A DNA stretch of 64,000 nucleotides, taken from the NCBI GenBank assembly GCA_009739215.1, contig VSJF01000003.1, positions 1,984,001 to 2,048,000 on the forward strand, given 5' to 3'. This document shows, piece after piece, positions 24,769-36,452 of the stretch. The stretch's first letter is position 1. Every line of letters starts with the position of its first letter. The notes below the pieces were generated by a model. It worked only from the letters and a program-made list of their open reading frames with translations, searched no databases and was not told where the DNA came from. A program made the position numbers and the translations under genes. This DNA comes from Floccularia luteovirens. Taxonomy: Eukaryota; Basidiomycota; Agaricomycetes; Agaricales; Squamanitaceae.

Positions 24769-25507
24769 TGCAAATATAACATACCCCAGGTGGATACCCA
24801 GCGTGAGCTCCAACTCCATCTTTATATTATCAATGTTTTTCTTATGCGGGCATTAATTGCTTTTCTAGTCGATTTGAAATTGTTGTGGATAAATACATAA
24901 CCCTAATATTGTGGAAACATGGAATTATATCTTACGAGATAGTCCACTTTGGGCCGCTGCAAACAAGTATGTATTCAGAAGCAGGAATACATTACTGCAT
25001 CTCTTCGGCTCGACTTAATACATTTACGACCATGACTTTTCCCGTTGCATGATTTCTTCTATCGCGGTCCGGGCATATTCCCAACAGAACTGATTCTCCG
25101 GATCTTCATGCATCATGCTCGTGTCCACGCTGTGTTAAACCTTTTTTTGTGAAATCATGTATCAAGTCAAAGAAATTCAAAGAAATCTGGTTCTTTTTCC
25201 CTCCACACACGCGATCATGATCGCTCTGACAAAAGATAAAAAGGCTTCTAAACAACATCTGCCGCGAAAGGGATAGAGAGCAAACGAATTGACATGAGAA
25301 TATCAAGAACAAGCGCACGTAGGAATATTTGTCGTTGGGGAAATAGACTCGCATGGATTGAATATATGTTGACATAGGGTCCACATGGAACGGCGAGGAA
25401 TTGAGTCTATTTTCCACGATCACCTTATCGATTGTTCTGTCCTAAATAATTCATTTATGTATTAAAATAAATTACGCCACCTTCCCGCGTCACATCTGTC
25501 TATTCTT
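24769..25507. other. Intergenic region, no gene seen
   Basis: Region of 739 bp. A minus-strand open frame at 25106-25423 has unremarkable composition and no recognisable motif, and is not called. Probably 3' UTR plus the promoter of the next gene. Confidence 0.45.
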
Positions 25508-26409
25508 ATGTTGCGGGTCTCCAACAACACCTCCGCATCCCTGACCCACTCCCTTCCTCCACCTCCCCCCGCGGGTGCCGTGTACACAAGTCATTGGTGC
25601 GAGGAGAACATCTTCCTTCTTTGCCAAGAATTTCTTACGGACCAGGCTATACAAACCCTATGGGACATTTTTGTCCTCTTCATCTCCAATGATAACAAGA
25701 CGGTTAGCTTTTTGAATAGTTTCCGAATGTGTAAATGACCTCATGAGTACTAAAAGTCCTCTTTAATAAGGTGGCGTTATGGAATCAGAAAGCAGCTAGA
25801 GAAGACGGATATGCCGTCCTTTGGGATTATCATGTTATACTAGTCCTTAAGCCGCGGCAACCCAACCTTTTGTCATCCAAGAGCTGGGTGTATGATTATG
25901 ATACTCGGTTGCCGATGCCATGTTTATGGGAAGGCAAGTTTTATTCTAATACATTTCGTTTTATAATTGAGACAAGACAATTGAAAGAATATATTTATGG
26001 AACGTTTTCGATGAGTGTTGAACCTGAATATCAGAGGTAGGTGACACAGTCATGTCGCACTGTGCATGGATGAAGTGTGTGTAAAGCTTGTTCAGGGTAG
26101 TACCTGGGGAAGTGTATTTGCAGTATTTTGCGTCAGATCGCTCACATATGGTATGTGTTGTAGAATGGCGTTCATTGTGACTAATTGCCAAGTCTGCAGG
26201 TTGTGAGAATGGAAGGTGATACTCCTGTCTACCACACATTAGCGCCGACGTACGAACCCCTTTGTGGGCCAAAGGCAGCTGAGATTGGTATACGGAACAA
26301 CTTGATGGATTGGTATGTTGATATGGGAAGGGGGAGAGGAAGAGGAGAAGAGAACGGAGAAGTGTACAATCTGGTTGAGGTGTGGCAGTACATAGGAGTC
26401 ACGGGATAA
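25508..26409 (+). CDS. Protein N-terminal glutamine amidohydrolase (NTAQ1-like)
   Basis: NTAQ1 deamidates N-terminal Gln to Glu, feeding proteins into the Arg/N-degron pathway. Motifs around the catalytic triad are visible in order: the nucleophile Cys in VYTSHWCEENIFLLC, the His in AVLWDYHVILVL, and the Asp in WVYDYDTRLPMPCLW. Later exons supply VVPGEVYLQYFASDRSHM, which closely matches the conserved YL..FASDRSHM segment of the animal enzyme. A Met/Gly-rich end (MGRGRGRGEENGEVYN) precedes the stop. Four exons join in frame. Budding yeast uses the unrelated NTA1 amidase for this step, so an NTAQ1-type gene in this fungus is notable. Confidence 0.9.
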
Positions 26410-26523
26410 CAAGAAAAAAAAAGAAATTAGTTTTAGTTTTTGTGAATTGACCCATACAGTTGCTCATCTCCATCTCCTTCTTTCTTTGTTTTTCTCTTTC
26501 TCTTTTCCTTCTTAATTTTCAAA

Positions 26524-28040
26524 TGAGCTCTGCAACATCGTCTTCCATCTCAGTCAATGGTCGTGGCGGGCATTCCAGCTCTACTACAACTAGCATTACC
26601 ACCAACTCTCATGTCGATAGTGCCTCTTCTGTACAGTCATACGAACCAAATGGTAGTTCACCTTCAACATCTGCATATCCTGTCAATGGTTTCTCCCAGT
26701 AAGTCTTTCTTACATGTCCATATGCCGCCCTCTATTTTACATCCGGGCGTCATCGGGCATCTTTTGTGGCAACCCCATCGCTGACTTTTTGTCTCTTTAC
26801 TTTATTTGATTTTCTTCTCAGTTCGCCGTTCCAAAATCCTCACAATGAGGAAATTGTAAAGCATCTGTACCATGCTGGATTTCAAACGGGTGTATGTTGT
26901 TTTTCCCCTTTTCGGATCCCCCTTGCCTTCTCTCTATCACCGATCGTTTAATATTATTAATAATAATTCAAAAACACTTCTGACATCCTCGAAATTTTAG
27001 AATTACGCAGACACGATTCTTGTGAGTCTGTCAAGTATCTCTGATGTACGGCATCACCTTATTTTCTTCATTACAGCATGTGCAACAAAATGTGTATCAT
27101 CTTCATGCCATTATATTGTCGCGTTCGCCGTATTTTGTTCATCTTATGTCTACATCACCACAAACCAATGGTCAACGCTTCATTTACGTCGATTTGAATC
27201 AAGAACCGGAAGTTACTCAAGAGGTAAGTCAAGTTATATTTGCTTGTTGGCGCTGTAACGCAGCTAAGTTTCATTATGTCACATGAAGGGACTCCTTATA
27301 GGTAATACGACACGCTACTACTTTATGTGATACTTCTGCTAATTTGTTAATTGTAGCTGTGGGATACCTCTATTCAGCCATCTCACTAAGCCTTGTCAAT
27401 CCGGACAATGCACGGGCTGTTCTTGCAGCCGGATGCTTGCTGGGCGGTATGGATGATCTTTGCCGGTATTCTTACGAAACTTGCAGGCAATCGATATCGG
27501 TTGACAGCATCGGGAAGTGGCTCGAGATAGTTGATACCTCTCCTTCTCCAGCAGATGGGACCGCCACTCCAGAGATGGCTACTACATCGATATTTGGACA
27601 ATACGCCCATAGATTGCGTGATGATGTGTTCCACTTCCTTGTGGTAACACTTCCAGAGGTATTAGACGTACAGAACTCACAGCCCGGTACGGCTGCAGAG
27701 CCAAGTGGCCGTGAGGTTCTACTACAAATCTATGCCAGGGTGCCATTTGATATGTTCAAGGCTGCTGTGGAGTCGCCTGTATTCCAGATAGGTTTGTTTG
27801 AATCGTTTTGTATGGTGTGTTATTGAGACTGATGAAGTCAATTAATGCATGATAGGATCTGACCAGGCTCGGTTTAAATTTGCAAAGGAGGCTATTGAGC
27901 TACGCAAACGCGGGGTGTCACGGGGACATGGAGCAGAGGAGACGGTAGTGTTAGCGTTTGGGGGGAGTAACTATGGGGGAAGTGCGGTACATATAACACG
28001 TAAGATGCGCAAGAGACCATTGTGGAAGGTGAATACGTAG
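26524..28040 (+). CDS. BTB/POZ domain protein
   Basis: BTB domains mediate dimerisation and often link substrates to CUL3 ubiquitin ligases. The N terminus is a Ser-rich disordered leader (MSSATSSSISVNGRGGHSS). The BTB core is NYADTILHVQQNVYHLHAII followed by LSRSPYFVHLMST, with the usual D and H-K/L-x-I-L pattern. A second conserved region after several introns (AVGYLYSAISLSLVNPDNA, then VLAAGCLLGGMDDLCRYSYE) is the second half of the BTB and the start of a BACK-like helical region. The C terminus carries basic residues (HITRKMRKRPLWKVNT). At least six exons, some very short (AGFQTG-type junctions and a GLLI exon). The fungal partner is unknown; no KELCH or other recognition domain is visible. 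Confidence 0.82.
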
Positions 28041-28449
28041 AGAAGAGTGTTTTTTGAGTAGTTTTATCGTATGTTTTAACCGAAAGAGGGAAAGCACCGG
28101 GTATTGCCATTGGTGAATTAGACTTTTAGTGGCAGTGGCACCGTTTGACATCTTCCCGCTTATTCTTCGTCTATCACCCCCTCTCTCAGCTATTTCTCTT
28201 TACTTGCTCGTTGAGGTCCGCATCCTCAGTTATGCTGCCACCGGCGATGGCCCCCACAACTACCCAGCTTCTCTTCCTGCGCCACTATCCATGGAAATCT
28301 TCCCATGGACCCGAGACGCGCTAATCACGGGAGCCAGGGCTCGATAAAACTCTGGCGTTTATAAGGATCTTGCGTCAACTGCTCTCATCTCTCTTTACAT
28401 CTTGTACGCGCGCATCACGCCTTTTCCCAATAGGCTCACTTTTTCCACT
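28041..28449. promoter_or_regulatory. Upstream region of the DUF6593 gene
   Basis: Region of 409 bp with a C/T-rich leader from about 28385 to 28445 just before the ATG and a GTTTATAAGG element near 28359. No gene is seen in it. Confidence 0.35.
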
Positions 28450-29329
28450 ATGGCCTCCACAGCTCCCTATGACCTCTTCTTCACTGGTAGAGATGATCCC
28501 CGCTCCTGCGTAATCATCGGCGAAGATACAAAACCTGTCTACTTCTGCTTCGAGACTACTGAACGAAACCTTATGCCAAACGTTAGAACTATTGTGCGTT
28601 TCCCTCCCTCCTCCCCCCAATCCTCCCCCCTTCTTATTTCCTCAACACTCCATCCATTCAATCACCTGTCTAATTCATCATTACAAAATCAGGTTTACAA
28701 GAACAACAAAGATGTTTGTGCAAAACTGGACTGGAGCCCTGGAAACCACCTGGGTAGTGCGACGATCGGGTCACGCCAGCTACCCATGTCGCATCTCGTA
28801 TTGTCGTGCACGAGTAACAAGTGAAGCCACACCGTGTTATTTCTCGGAAGGTTTGACTCGTTAACCCCTCAACTGGCACGTTTTCCCCGCATGTTTTTTT
28901 TTGCTATTTCCCCTACCCGCTCGAAATTTCTATCAGTGCACGCGCTTTCGTTTCTGCAAACGGAAAGAGATACGAGTGGAGACGAAGTTATGAACACCCG
29001 ATTTCATACGATGTACGTTTTTTCTTTTCTTTTCTGTTATTCCCTTTCCCCGATTCTTGTACTCTCCACCCTCCCCCACCATATCATCATTTTTGTCCTC
29101 CTTAGCTCCATTGTTTGGTCATAAAGAATCAATTCATTAAAGACAATTCCAAATACAGCTATATGCGCCACCAAACGTGTGCATCGCAATGTTTCGACGG
29201 TACACTCAAGCGACGGCGGTAGGCCCCTCACACGGCTTGCTGCAATACACGTTCAATGACGATCTTCTTTTGGTGGATGCCCTTCTATCCCTGTGCCTGA
29301 ATCGTTGGATCGATTTGTATGGCGTGTAA
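28450..29329 (+). CDS. DUF6593 domain protein
   Basis: DUF6593 is a basidiomycete-enriched domain of unknown function. The start MASTAPYDLFFTGRDDPRS shows the typical opening (a short beta strand followed by DDPR). Exon 2 reads VYKNNKDVCAKLDWSPGNHL and GSATIGSRQLPMSHLVL; exon 3 SANGKRYEWRR; the last exon LYAPPNVCIAMFRRYTQ to LLQYTFNDDLLLVDALLSL and the stop at 29327-29329. All of these match the conserved strands and the closing helix of the family. Introns follow TI, SN and ISYD. The third junction (28824-28950) is the least certain. Domain assignment is from memory of the family pattern. Confidence 0.78.
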
Positions 29330-29627
29330 CATAATCATATTTCACATGTACATAGGTTTTTTTTGGTTTCAAGGGTGACTATCTCGTTGCTAGGAACATT
29401 CACGTTTCTTTTCGATTTCTATTAATTACGATTTCCTTTTCCGGATGGACACCGAAAGCACTACATTTTTTTTTCAAAAGAAAAAAGCGTATCCCAAAGC
29501 AAACTGAAATCGTACATCTATCTACCTGATAAAGATTGAAAGCATGAGAAAGGAATGAAATCAAGCATAAACAAGAGAGAGTGAGAATTCAAGCAGTGCT
29601 ATGTAATTTGGTAAAGTGGTATATTTC

Positions 29628-32600
29628 CTATGAATGGTTTATAGAGCCTATCATATGATCAAGGCGTTCCTCGACTGTCCAGTTCATATCATTCGTTGAC
29701 ATTGAAGAAGATGCAGAATGTCCGAGCCCACGATTAGGCACAATGTTGAAATTAAAAGATCCCGCATCCATCCCTTGCGACAGACTTTCAATCATACGAC
29801 CTATCTGCGCAGAAGGGGTATAGTAAACCTGGAAACGTAAAATGAAGGGGGGTAGTCAATAAACAGAAAGAAGAATTCAGAAAAATAACCAAAACGCAAT
29901 CTAAGATTTGGCTACAGCAAAAATTCTTTTTTATTACGAAACGTACCTGTGTCTCAGGTCGTGATTTCCCTTGGTTTTGTTTCCTTCGCGAGAGTAAGGA
30001 TGATGTGCTACCTTTTGATCCGGATCGTGCGTGGTCTCTGACAAATATCTGAACACCATCGTTACGCGTCTCACGCATCGAGTATTCTGATGCAAAGCTT
30101 GCACGGTTTCCGTAGTTGAAATCTTCCTCTTCGTCTCGTAGGCCATTAACGATTTGCCTAAAAATAACGGATGGAAGGAAGCAAAAAAAAAATCACACGC
30201 ACATCAGAAACTATAGAAACCAGAAGAACGGGAAGTAAAATGAGAAAGGTACCGACCATATCGTCTCTCCATTGGCTAGCTCTATGAGTTCCAGCGCGGG
30301 ACCAGACTCGGCATTATTCCCTTGCTCTCCCCTCGCATGCTGCTGCACGGCATCAGGAACAGCATTCGGATCGAACCCAGCCGAGCTCGCCGCTCTGCTC
30401 TCGCCAGCATACATCTCGTATCTGCTGGTTTCGTCAAAATCACGTACATGCAGTACAAATAAGAAAAACATAAGAAGCAAGAAAAAAAGGGTGTGGGAGG
30501 GACGGACACGGTGATAAAACGTGGGCAGTTACGTCAGATAAGGTACTCACAGCGAATCATATGTAGAACTTGACTTTTCGATCGGTCCCCCAGCAGTAGA
30601 CGCTGTAGGGGTGCCAAGATGTTGATCGGTTTGTCCGCGAGTGCGGGGGAGGTGTGGAACTGGTGGTGACCCATCATTCGAAAAACGCCGTGCTGTTGGT
30701 GATTTAGGCGGCGGTGGTGTAGGTGCACGGTCATGAACAGATCGCGTGGACATGGATGTAGCACTCGCTCTACGTCGACGTGAATTTTTCCGCGTGACTG
30801 TACTATTGGCGTCACTACCGGCGGCTTTGAATTCAGATGGGAAGATGAGCGTTCTCCTAACAACAGGGTTCGTAGCATTATCACTAAGCCCCTCTCTGAG
30901 CCTACGGGTACCTTCCCCTGCTTTCCTTTGTGTTGCGATTCGGGAAATCGGATCTTCATTCTTTTCTTGTGTGGGTATATTCATCTGATTATCAACACCA
31001 TGTGCAATAGATTGTGTTGCGGTATCATCAGAATCAATTCGTTTCATTGGTTTAGGTTGCTGTGTAGGTGTACCGGGCTGCTGCGCCGTAGCCGCTGAAT
31101 TACTTCTCGTCAACAATGTCCAATTGTTAGACCTTGAAGATGTGGACCCGGAACGAGCCAAGAGATCAGAAAGGGCACTTTGGTCAAGGCCTAGATTGGT
31201 AGCTGCATCAAATAATTGTTTAAGCGCTGTTGACTCATTGGTATCTTCCACAGGGGAAGCCACAGGAACTCCAACTCCCTCTACATGAGATTGAACCTGA
31301 CTGTGGGCCTGAACATGTAAAGTAGGAGCAGACGGAGTATTGAATTGGAGAGTATTGGACTGAGGAGCTGGTGACTGCCGGCCAACCGTCTCAGACTGCC
31401 ATGTTGTTATCGGGTCAGCGATCTTATCAACTTTTGGAGCGGACCCGTTTCCTTGACCCTGCACATGTCCGCTTTGTGAAAATGCAGATGATGATACTGA
31501 GGATGTAGAAATTGGGGATTTACGATGATCTGTAGCGGTGGGTGAAGACTCTGGTATCCGTTGTTTTGACCTAAAGCGCGCCATGAATCCTTTGAGTGAT
31601 GATGCTGATGAGGTCGCAGGTGGAATAGGACTATCGGTCATTCTTGACCTTGTCATATCAAGGGTCCCAGTCTGGCTTTGTTGACTGCCGGCAGTATTGA
31701 GTCTAGTTTGCACTGAGATCTGTGCTGAGTCTTCCTCGATTGGGGTGATATTTTTCGTAAGCAACTTCTTGAAGCGTGAACCAATTTTGGAGGGACCACC
31801 TGCGCCACTTTTGGCGGAAAGGGAGGGAGAACGCAGTGGCATGGCATCCACACTAGTTGATGCAGATACAAGTTTTGGCGTGGATATCTGACTGGTATCG
31901 ACACGGCGGCGGGATGAGCTACGTGTGAGTCCGTCGGACAGATTCGTTTTGGAATTACTCCCTTTCAAAGCGAGCATGGCCGCTTCTGTCCTCTGTTGCA
32001 CCTCTTGCACAAGTTCTGATTCATCTCGAGGTGACAGAGGTACTCTAGAAGTTGATGGATTTCGTGTCAGTTGATATGGTTTTTGTGACGTTGATGAAGG
32101 GAGAACAGGAGGTTGTGTTGTGGTGGTATTATCATTTCTTGGGGTATCGCGCACTTCGCTGTTTTGTTCAATTTTGGCTTTTAATAATTCTTCCTGCCGC
32201 TGCTCTTCCTGTCGACCAAAGAGAACTTGAGCCAGGTCCCTATTTCGTCGTGTGGTTGGTGATGCTTCTTTTTCCGTTGGTGAATGAGGGACGTTGAGGG
32301 TATTTAGAGGATTAGGTGTTGTTTGTATGCTATCGACTACAGATTTTAGTAGATCACTTGCGGTGGCAGATGCAGTGGGTGTGATAGGAGAAGCTGGAGG
32401 TTGGGTTTGAGGTGGTGGACTAGCAACCTTTATCTTATCTCAACAAAAAATAGAGGAATCATTCATAAAAAATGATTCAACGCACCCGAACCGAATAATT
32501 TGATTGTGAGGTCGATGGCCGTCTCTTCCGCATCGACGACGGCGCCCTTTCTCGAAACTCTGGATTCGTGGCCTTCACAAGTGCAACACTGACCAATTTT

Positions 32601-35046
32601 TCTTGAATTGTTTTGAAATCTCCTATTGTCAACCCCGTATAACGCTTCACAATCTCGTCCGCATCCCACTCATCTCCAGCACCACTGCCGGCACTTTCCT
32701 CTCCGATTCCGTCACCAACAGATATACAACCACCAGTATTACTTGTAGCACTTGACTTATCAGATGAGAAATCGTGCCATACAGGTTGCTGCACATCACT
32801 ATCACCAAACAATCTTCCGGTTAGGTCACCTTCGCGTTCCACATCCCAAGAATGGAAACTCGACCCCGTCGACTCTAGAGAGGAGCGTGAAGAGTGAGCA
32901 CCACTTGTCATTCCTAGGCTCATTCCTAATGGGTTACTGTATGCACCAAAGTTGAATGGTGATGGTGTTGTATTCTGTCGTGACGAACGCTTGGTTCCAC
33001 CTGCTCGTAGTGAAACATCTGAGAAAATAGGGGATACAGGGGACCTGGTGGCACTTTGGGTGGGCGTGGGTGAGCGGGGGAAACGACTAGTAGGAGTTCC
33101 CGAAGATCCTTGGGCGGTATTAAAACCTCTCTCTTTGCTACCATTACCATCACCAAACGCCCCATTTGAGTTGCCAATTCCGCGTCTATCAAATGTTGGA
33201 GAGTCGGGGGTCTGTGGGGGGATGATGCCAAACCTTGACCTATCTGATATTCCATTGATATCCGAACTGCCTACGTCTCCGATAAAACTGCCATTCGAAT
33301 TGTGACTTGGCATCCACTGTCCTTGCTTTTGCGGGGTTGTATTATCGTCGGTGTTTGCTTTTGAAGTGGTCCAAATGACGTTCGAAGGCGTGGAAGGGCG
33401 TGAAGACGTTCCCACAGTAGCCGATATCGGCTGATATGGAGGACTGGAGAGTGGGGAGACAGGCCTGCGTCGTGTAAGGAGGGTAGAATTTGTCGGTGAG
33501 TCGAACTCGATGGTTTCTGCTTCAGGTGTTTGACGCCCGTTGGGGCTACGTTGGAGGAATAATGGAGCTGTGACCGGGGTCGTCGGACGTGCACCGTACC
33601 TAGAATTAGTCGATGTCGTAGATGATTCCCGGCGATGAAGAGTTGTTGCGGGTGAGGAAGAACGGGCGGCTGTAGCATCCATGATCGCGGAGATCACAGG
33701 AGAAGTGGCACGTGGCGTGGTTGAGTGAGAGCGTTGGTCATCAAGGAGGTCGAAGTCGCGGGGTGTCATGGGGCGGGGCATGCCAGGTATGTAGCCTGGG
33801 AGTATACGGGAAGGCACAGGGGAGGCGCGGGATTCATCGATGACGTTAGAAACTTGTTTGTCCGATGATATTGCAGTCCCTGCCTCGAAAATAGACGAAC
33901 TCCGCGACGTCTCGCTATCCCGCTATGGGACAATATACTCAGCTGATGTCAAGTCAAAAGATAGAACAAAAATGCTCACATGAACAGTCAATTGCGATGG
34001 CTGATCAAAACTTCCCCTAGGCACAGGCGCCGACCTTGGCATAACAATCTCATCCTCAGCCTCATCCTCTATTTCTTTGATCACTTCCTCCAAAGCCAAC
34101 GAAGCGCGTTTGCTCAAACCAATCGTCTTTCCAAGACGATGCTCGGCAACCGACATGACCTGTTCACCGTACGGGGCTGGTGGTACCATAACTGCAGATC
34201 GTATAGACCCCTTGTCATTCGGACTCGACTGTACAGAAAACGAACTGGAAGTAATTCCCCCGTCGGGGGTCGAAGGTCGCAAACTATCATCGACCGAAGA
34301 AGTGTAGCCGCCTCGTGTTGTTTCCGAGGCTTCCGTGGGCGTTAATGAAACCGTGCGTGTGCTATTGTTGCTCTTTGTCGAGGCTCCACTTTTCACGAAT
34401 TGCTGGTAATCCCTTAATCGTCCTGAGCCAAATAGATTATTGCTGTATCGCTTATTCGCTCGTACACTTGTGGATGTCGTAAGCGAAGATGTCAAGCTGC
34501 CAGAGCTAATATGTCGAGCAGATTGCTGCCCATTGGGAGTGCCTTCTCCGTCTGTAACATTCTCGGATGACCTATCAGGAGTGACTGAAGTTCTTGACCG
34601 CATACGGCCTAGTGTTTCCAGAAGCATGTCTTCTTCCTCTTCAGAGATCTGGTTTTCTGCTCCTCTTGCCCTTTGCTCTGCAAAACGAGTCTTGAGGTCT
34701 TCTACCGTAACAGCGTCACCAGCAGGAGAACGTAGCAGAGAGAATCTCCGTGAAAGGCTAGTCGCACAATACGAAACGAAAAGTAGATAGAAATTAGCGC
34801 TTAATTGCGTTGTTTAATTCATAATGACAGAACAAGCTCACTCTGGTAATATGAGACTCGTGCGAAAGTCACCAGTAGGAGGTAGCGCCGGAAAGAAATC
34901 GTATGTGTCGTTGTCGGAGGGTGATTGTAATAGTGTGTGTGGTGGGCCTGTGCTGGTTTTCGTGCCGGATCTTTTGCTAGGGCAAACAAAGTATGTAAAG
35001 TTTGTCAGGGCAGCAAAGATGGGAGAACTAACCGAATGCGGAGCAT
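29628..35046 (-). CDS. Very large Ser/Thr/Pro-rich disordered protein, function unknown
   Basis: I do not recognise this gene. Eight or more exons join into roughly 1,600 residues, the largest protein here. It starts MLRIRKRSGTKTSTGPPHTL at 35046, then YDFFPALPPTGDFRTSLILP and RRFSLLRSPAGDAVTVEDL followed by KTRFAEQRARG, and a coiled-coil-like EEEEDMLLETLGRMRSR. The bulk (34.6-30.5 kb) is low-complexity Ser/Thr/Pro with many SP/TP phosphorylation-type sites, plus local patches such as RPMTPRDFDLLDDQRS. The C-terminal exons are more ordered: ALELIELANGETIWSIVNG, FASEYSMRETRNDGVQIF, QIGRMIESLSQGMD and MNWTVEERLDHMIGSINHS. This layout suggests a signalling or polarity scaffold, but that is inference. 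The frame is continuous across all joins tested. Confidence 0.7.
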
Positions 35047-35471
35047 GATGATTGCCTCGTTTTATACACGCTCGACAATGGGACAATAGGAAGGGGGGAA
35101 ATGGGAAAGGACTGGCAACGTGTTGAACACGAGTTGGTGTTCGAAAGTCTGAAATAATCCAGAGAAGAAAAAAGAGAGATATTGCAGGGTAGATCGATAC
35201 TCGGTTAGACCGAGAACAAGAACATATGAATGGTCAGGAGGAGCGCTGACAGAAGACAGAACGACAAGTAAGGATGAGTTTGTGGATTAGATGAACGGCG
35301 AACAAGAAGATATGTATTCGTTATAAAAATGGCAGCACTGCTTTCCACACCCAGGCACCTTTTACTACTTATAGAACAACATTTATTACGATTCAAGTGT
35401 ACATTTACTGTGCTACTAACTACACTCACATCGCATACCTAACAACGTAGTCAGTCAATCATCATTAATGG
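35047..35471. other. Intergenic region, no gene seen
   Basis: Region of 425 bp: the promoter of the large minus-strand gene and the 3' UTR of the E2 gene. A weak minus-strand frame (35205-35429) has no protein-like features. Confidence 0.4.
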
Positions 35472-36366
35472 TCATGCAAAGACCCACTTCTTAGTCCACT
35501 CCTTCGCAGTCGCGAGGAACTTGGCTTTGTCATCTTTCAACAGCTGCACAGAGAGAGACGTTTAAGGTCAATTGGATTCGAGAAAAGTGGAAACCCACGG
35601 CAGCAATGTCAGGTTCAAACGGATCGTCTGGGCTAGGGTTGTTCAGCTTCTCTTGTATAATCGAGAGCACTACCGAATTCTAAGCGTGAGCATCGGAACG
35701 AAGTGATTTGTCACTTTACACCTTACCTGTAGACATCGTGACACTAGGCTTCCACTATATTTACAAGACATTCAACCGAGAATCGCCACGTATAAAAGTA
35801 GCAGGTATACACACATCATCTCGGAGAACTGGCACGCATATCGAGCCTTCCTCGTTTATTCCGGGGTGGTAAATCTTGGTTGTGAACGTTACCTAGCCAC
35901 GAGCATGGGTTTAGATGCCTTGATGCGGATGCGGATAATGGTGGAAATAGGACACACAACAGGGGCCTTGAATGGATAGCCTTGGGGAAGTGTAAGAGTA
36001 AAATTGAATGTGCCGTTCTTGTAGGGCGAGTCGGCCTGATGGAGAATGAAGCAGAGACGAAAGGCGGTTTAATCAGAAGACTCACAGCAGCCTGGATGGA
36101 ACATTTCCAGATGAACATGTTGTCATCCTGAACAACAACAGACAGTCCCTGCAAAACACATGATGAGCGGCAGATTTGAAATATAAAATACGCGACTAAG
36201 GACTCACCTCGATGGGATTGTTTGTGATATCTTGGAGTTCCTGCATTAAATATGAGTACTTGAGGATAATAAGGACGGAGAGTGACCAAGCACCCGTTGT
36301 ATACGGCTTGACGAAGATCAGAAACGGTGCAGATGGCAAAGACAATGCTCACCGGATAGCGGCCAT
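35472..36366 (-). CDS. Ubiquitin-conjugating enzyme E2 with HPG instead of HPN
   Basis: E2 enzymes pass ubiquitin, or a ubiquitin-like modifier, from E1 to substrates. Seven short exons give about 150 residues: MAAIRRIQRELQDITNNPIE, GLSVVVQDDNMFIWKCSI, SPYKNGTFNFTLTLPQGYPF, KIYHPGINEEGSICVPVLRD, WKPSVTMSTVLSIIQEKL, PSPDDPFEPDIAA and KFLATAKEWTKKW. The catalytic Cys is in GSICVP. The usual HPN motif, whose Asn stabilises the isopeptide transition state, reads HPG here (CAC CCC GGA). Whether HPG is normal for this fungal subfamily or specific to this species I cannot decide. The start at 36366 is only 86 bp from the BRE2 start on the other strand. The subfamily is not assigned firmly. Confidence 0.88.
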
Positions 36367-36452
36367 TGTAGAGGTCGAGAGTGGAGTGTAGATAAAGAGA
36401 AACTTGTTTAATGAAGGTATAATTAAGTGGAAGGTATATAATTAGGTAATCA
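36367..36452. promoter_or_regulatory. 86-bp bidirectional promoter between E2 and BRE2
   Basis: Only 86 bp separate the divergent start codons, so both genes must share a core promoter and their 5' leaders probably overlap. The stretch contains TATATAATTAGGT at 36436-36448. Co-expression is likely but inferred. Confidence 0.45.

Noticed and set aside
30534..30959. Minus-strand open frame of 141 codons inside the large gene
   Set aside because: It is an alternative frame of the same strand; the 535-codon frame is continuous with the flanking exons.
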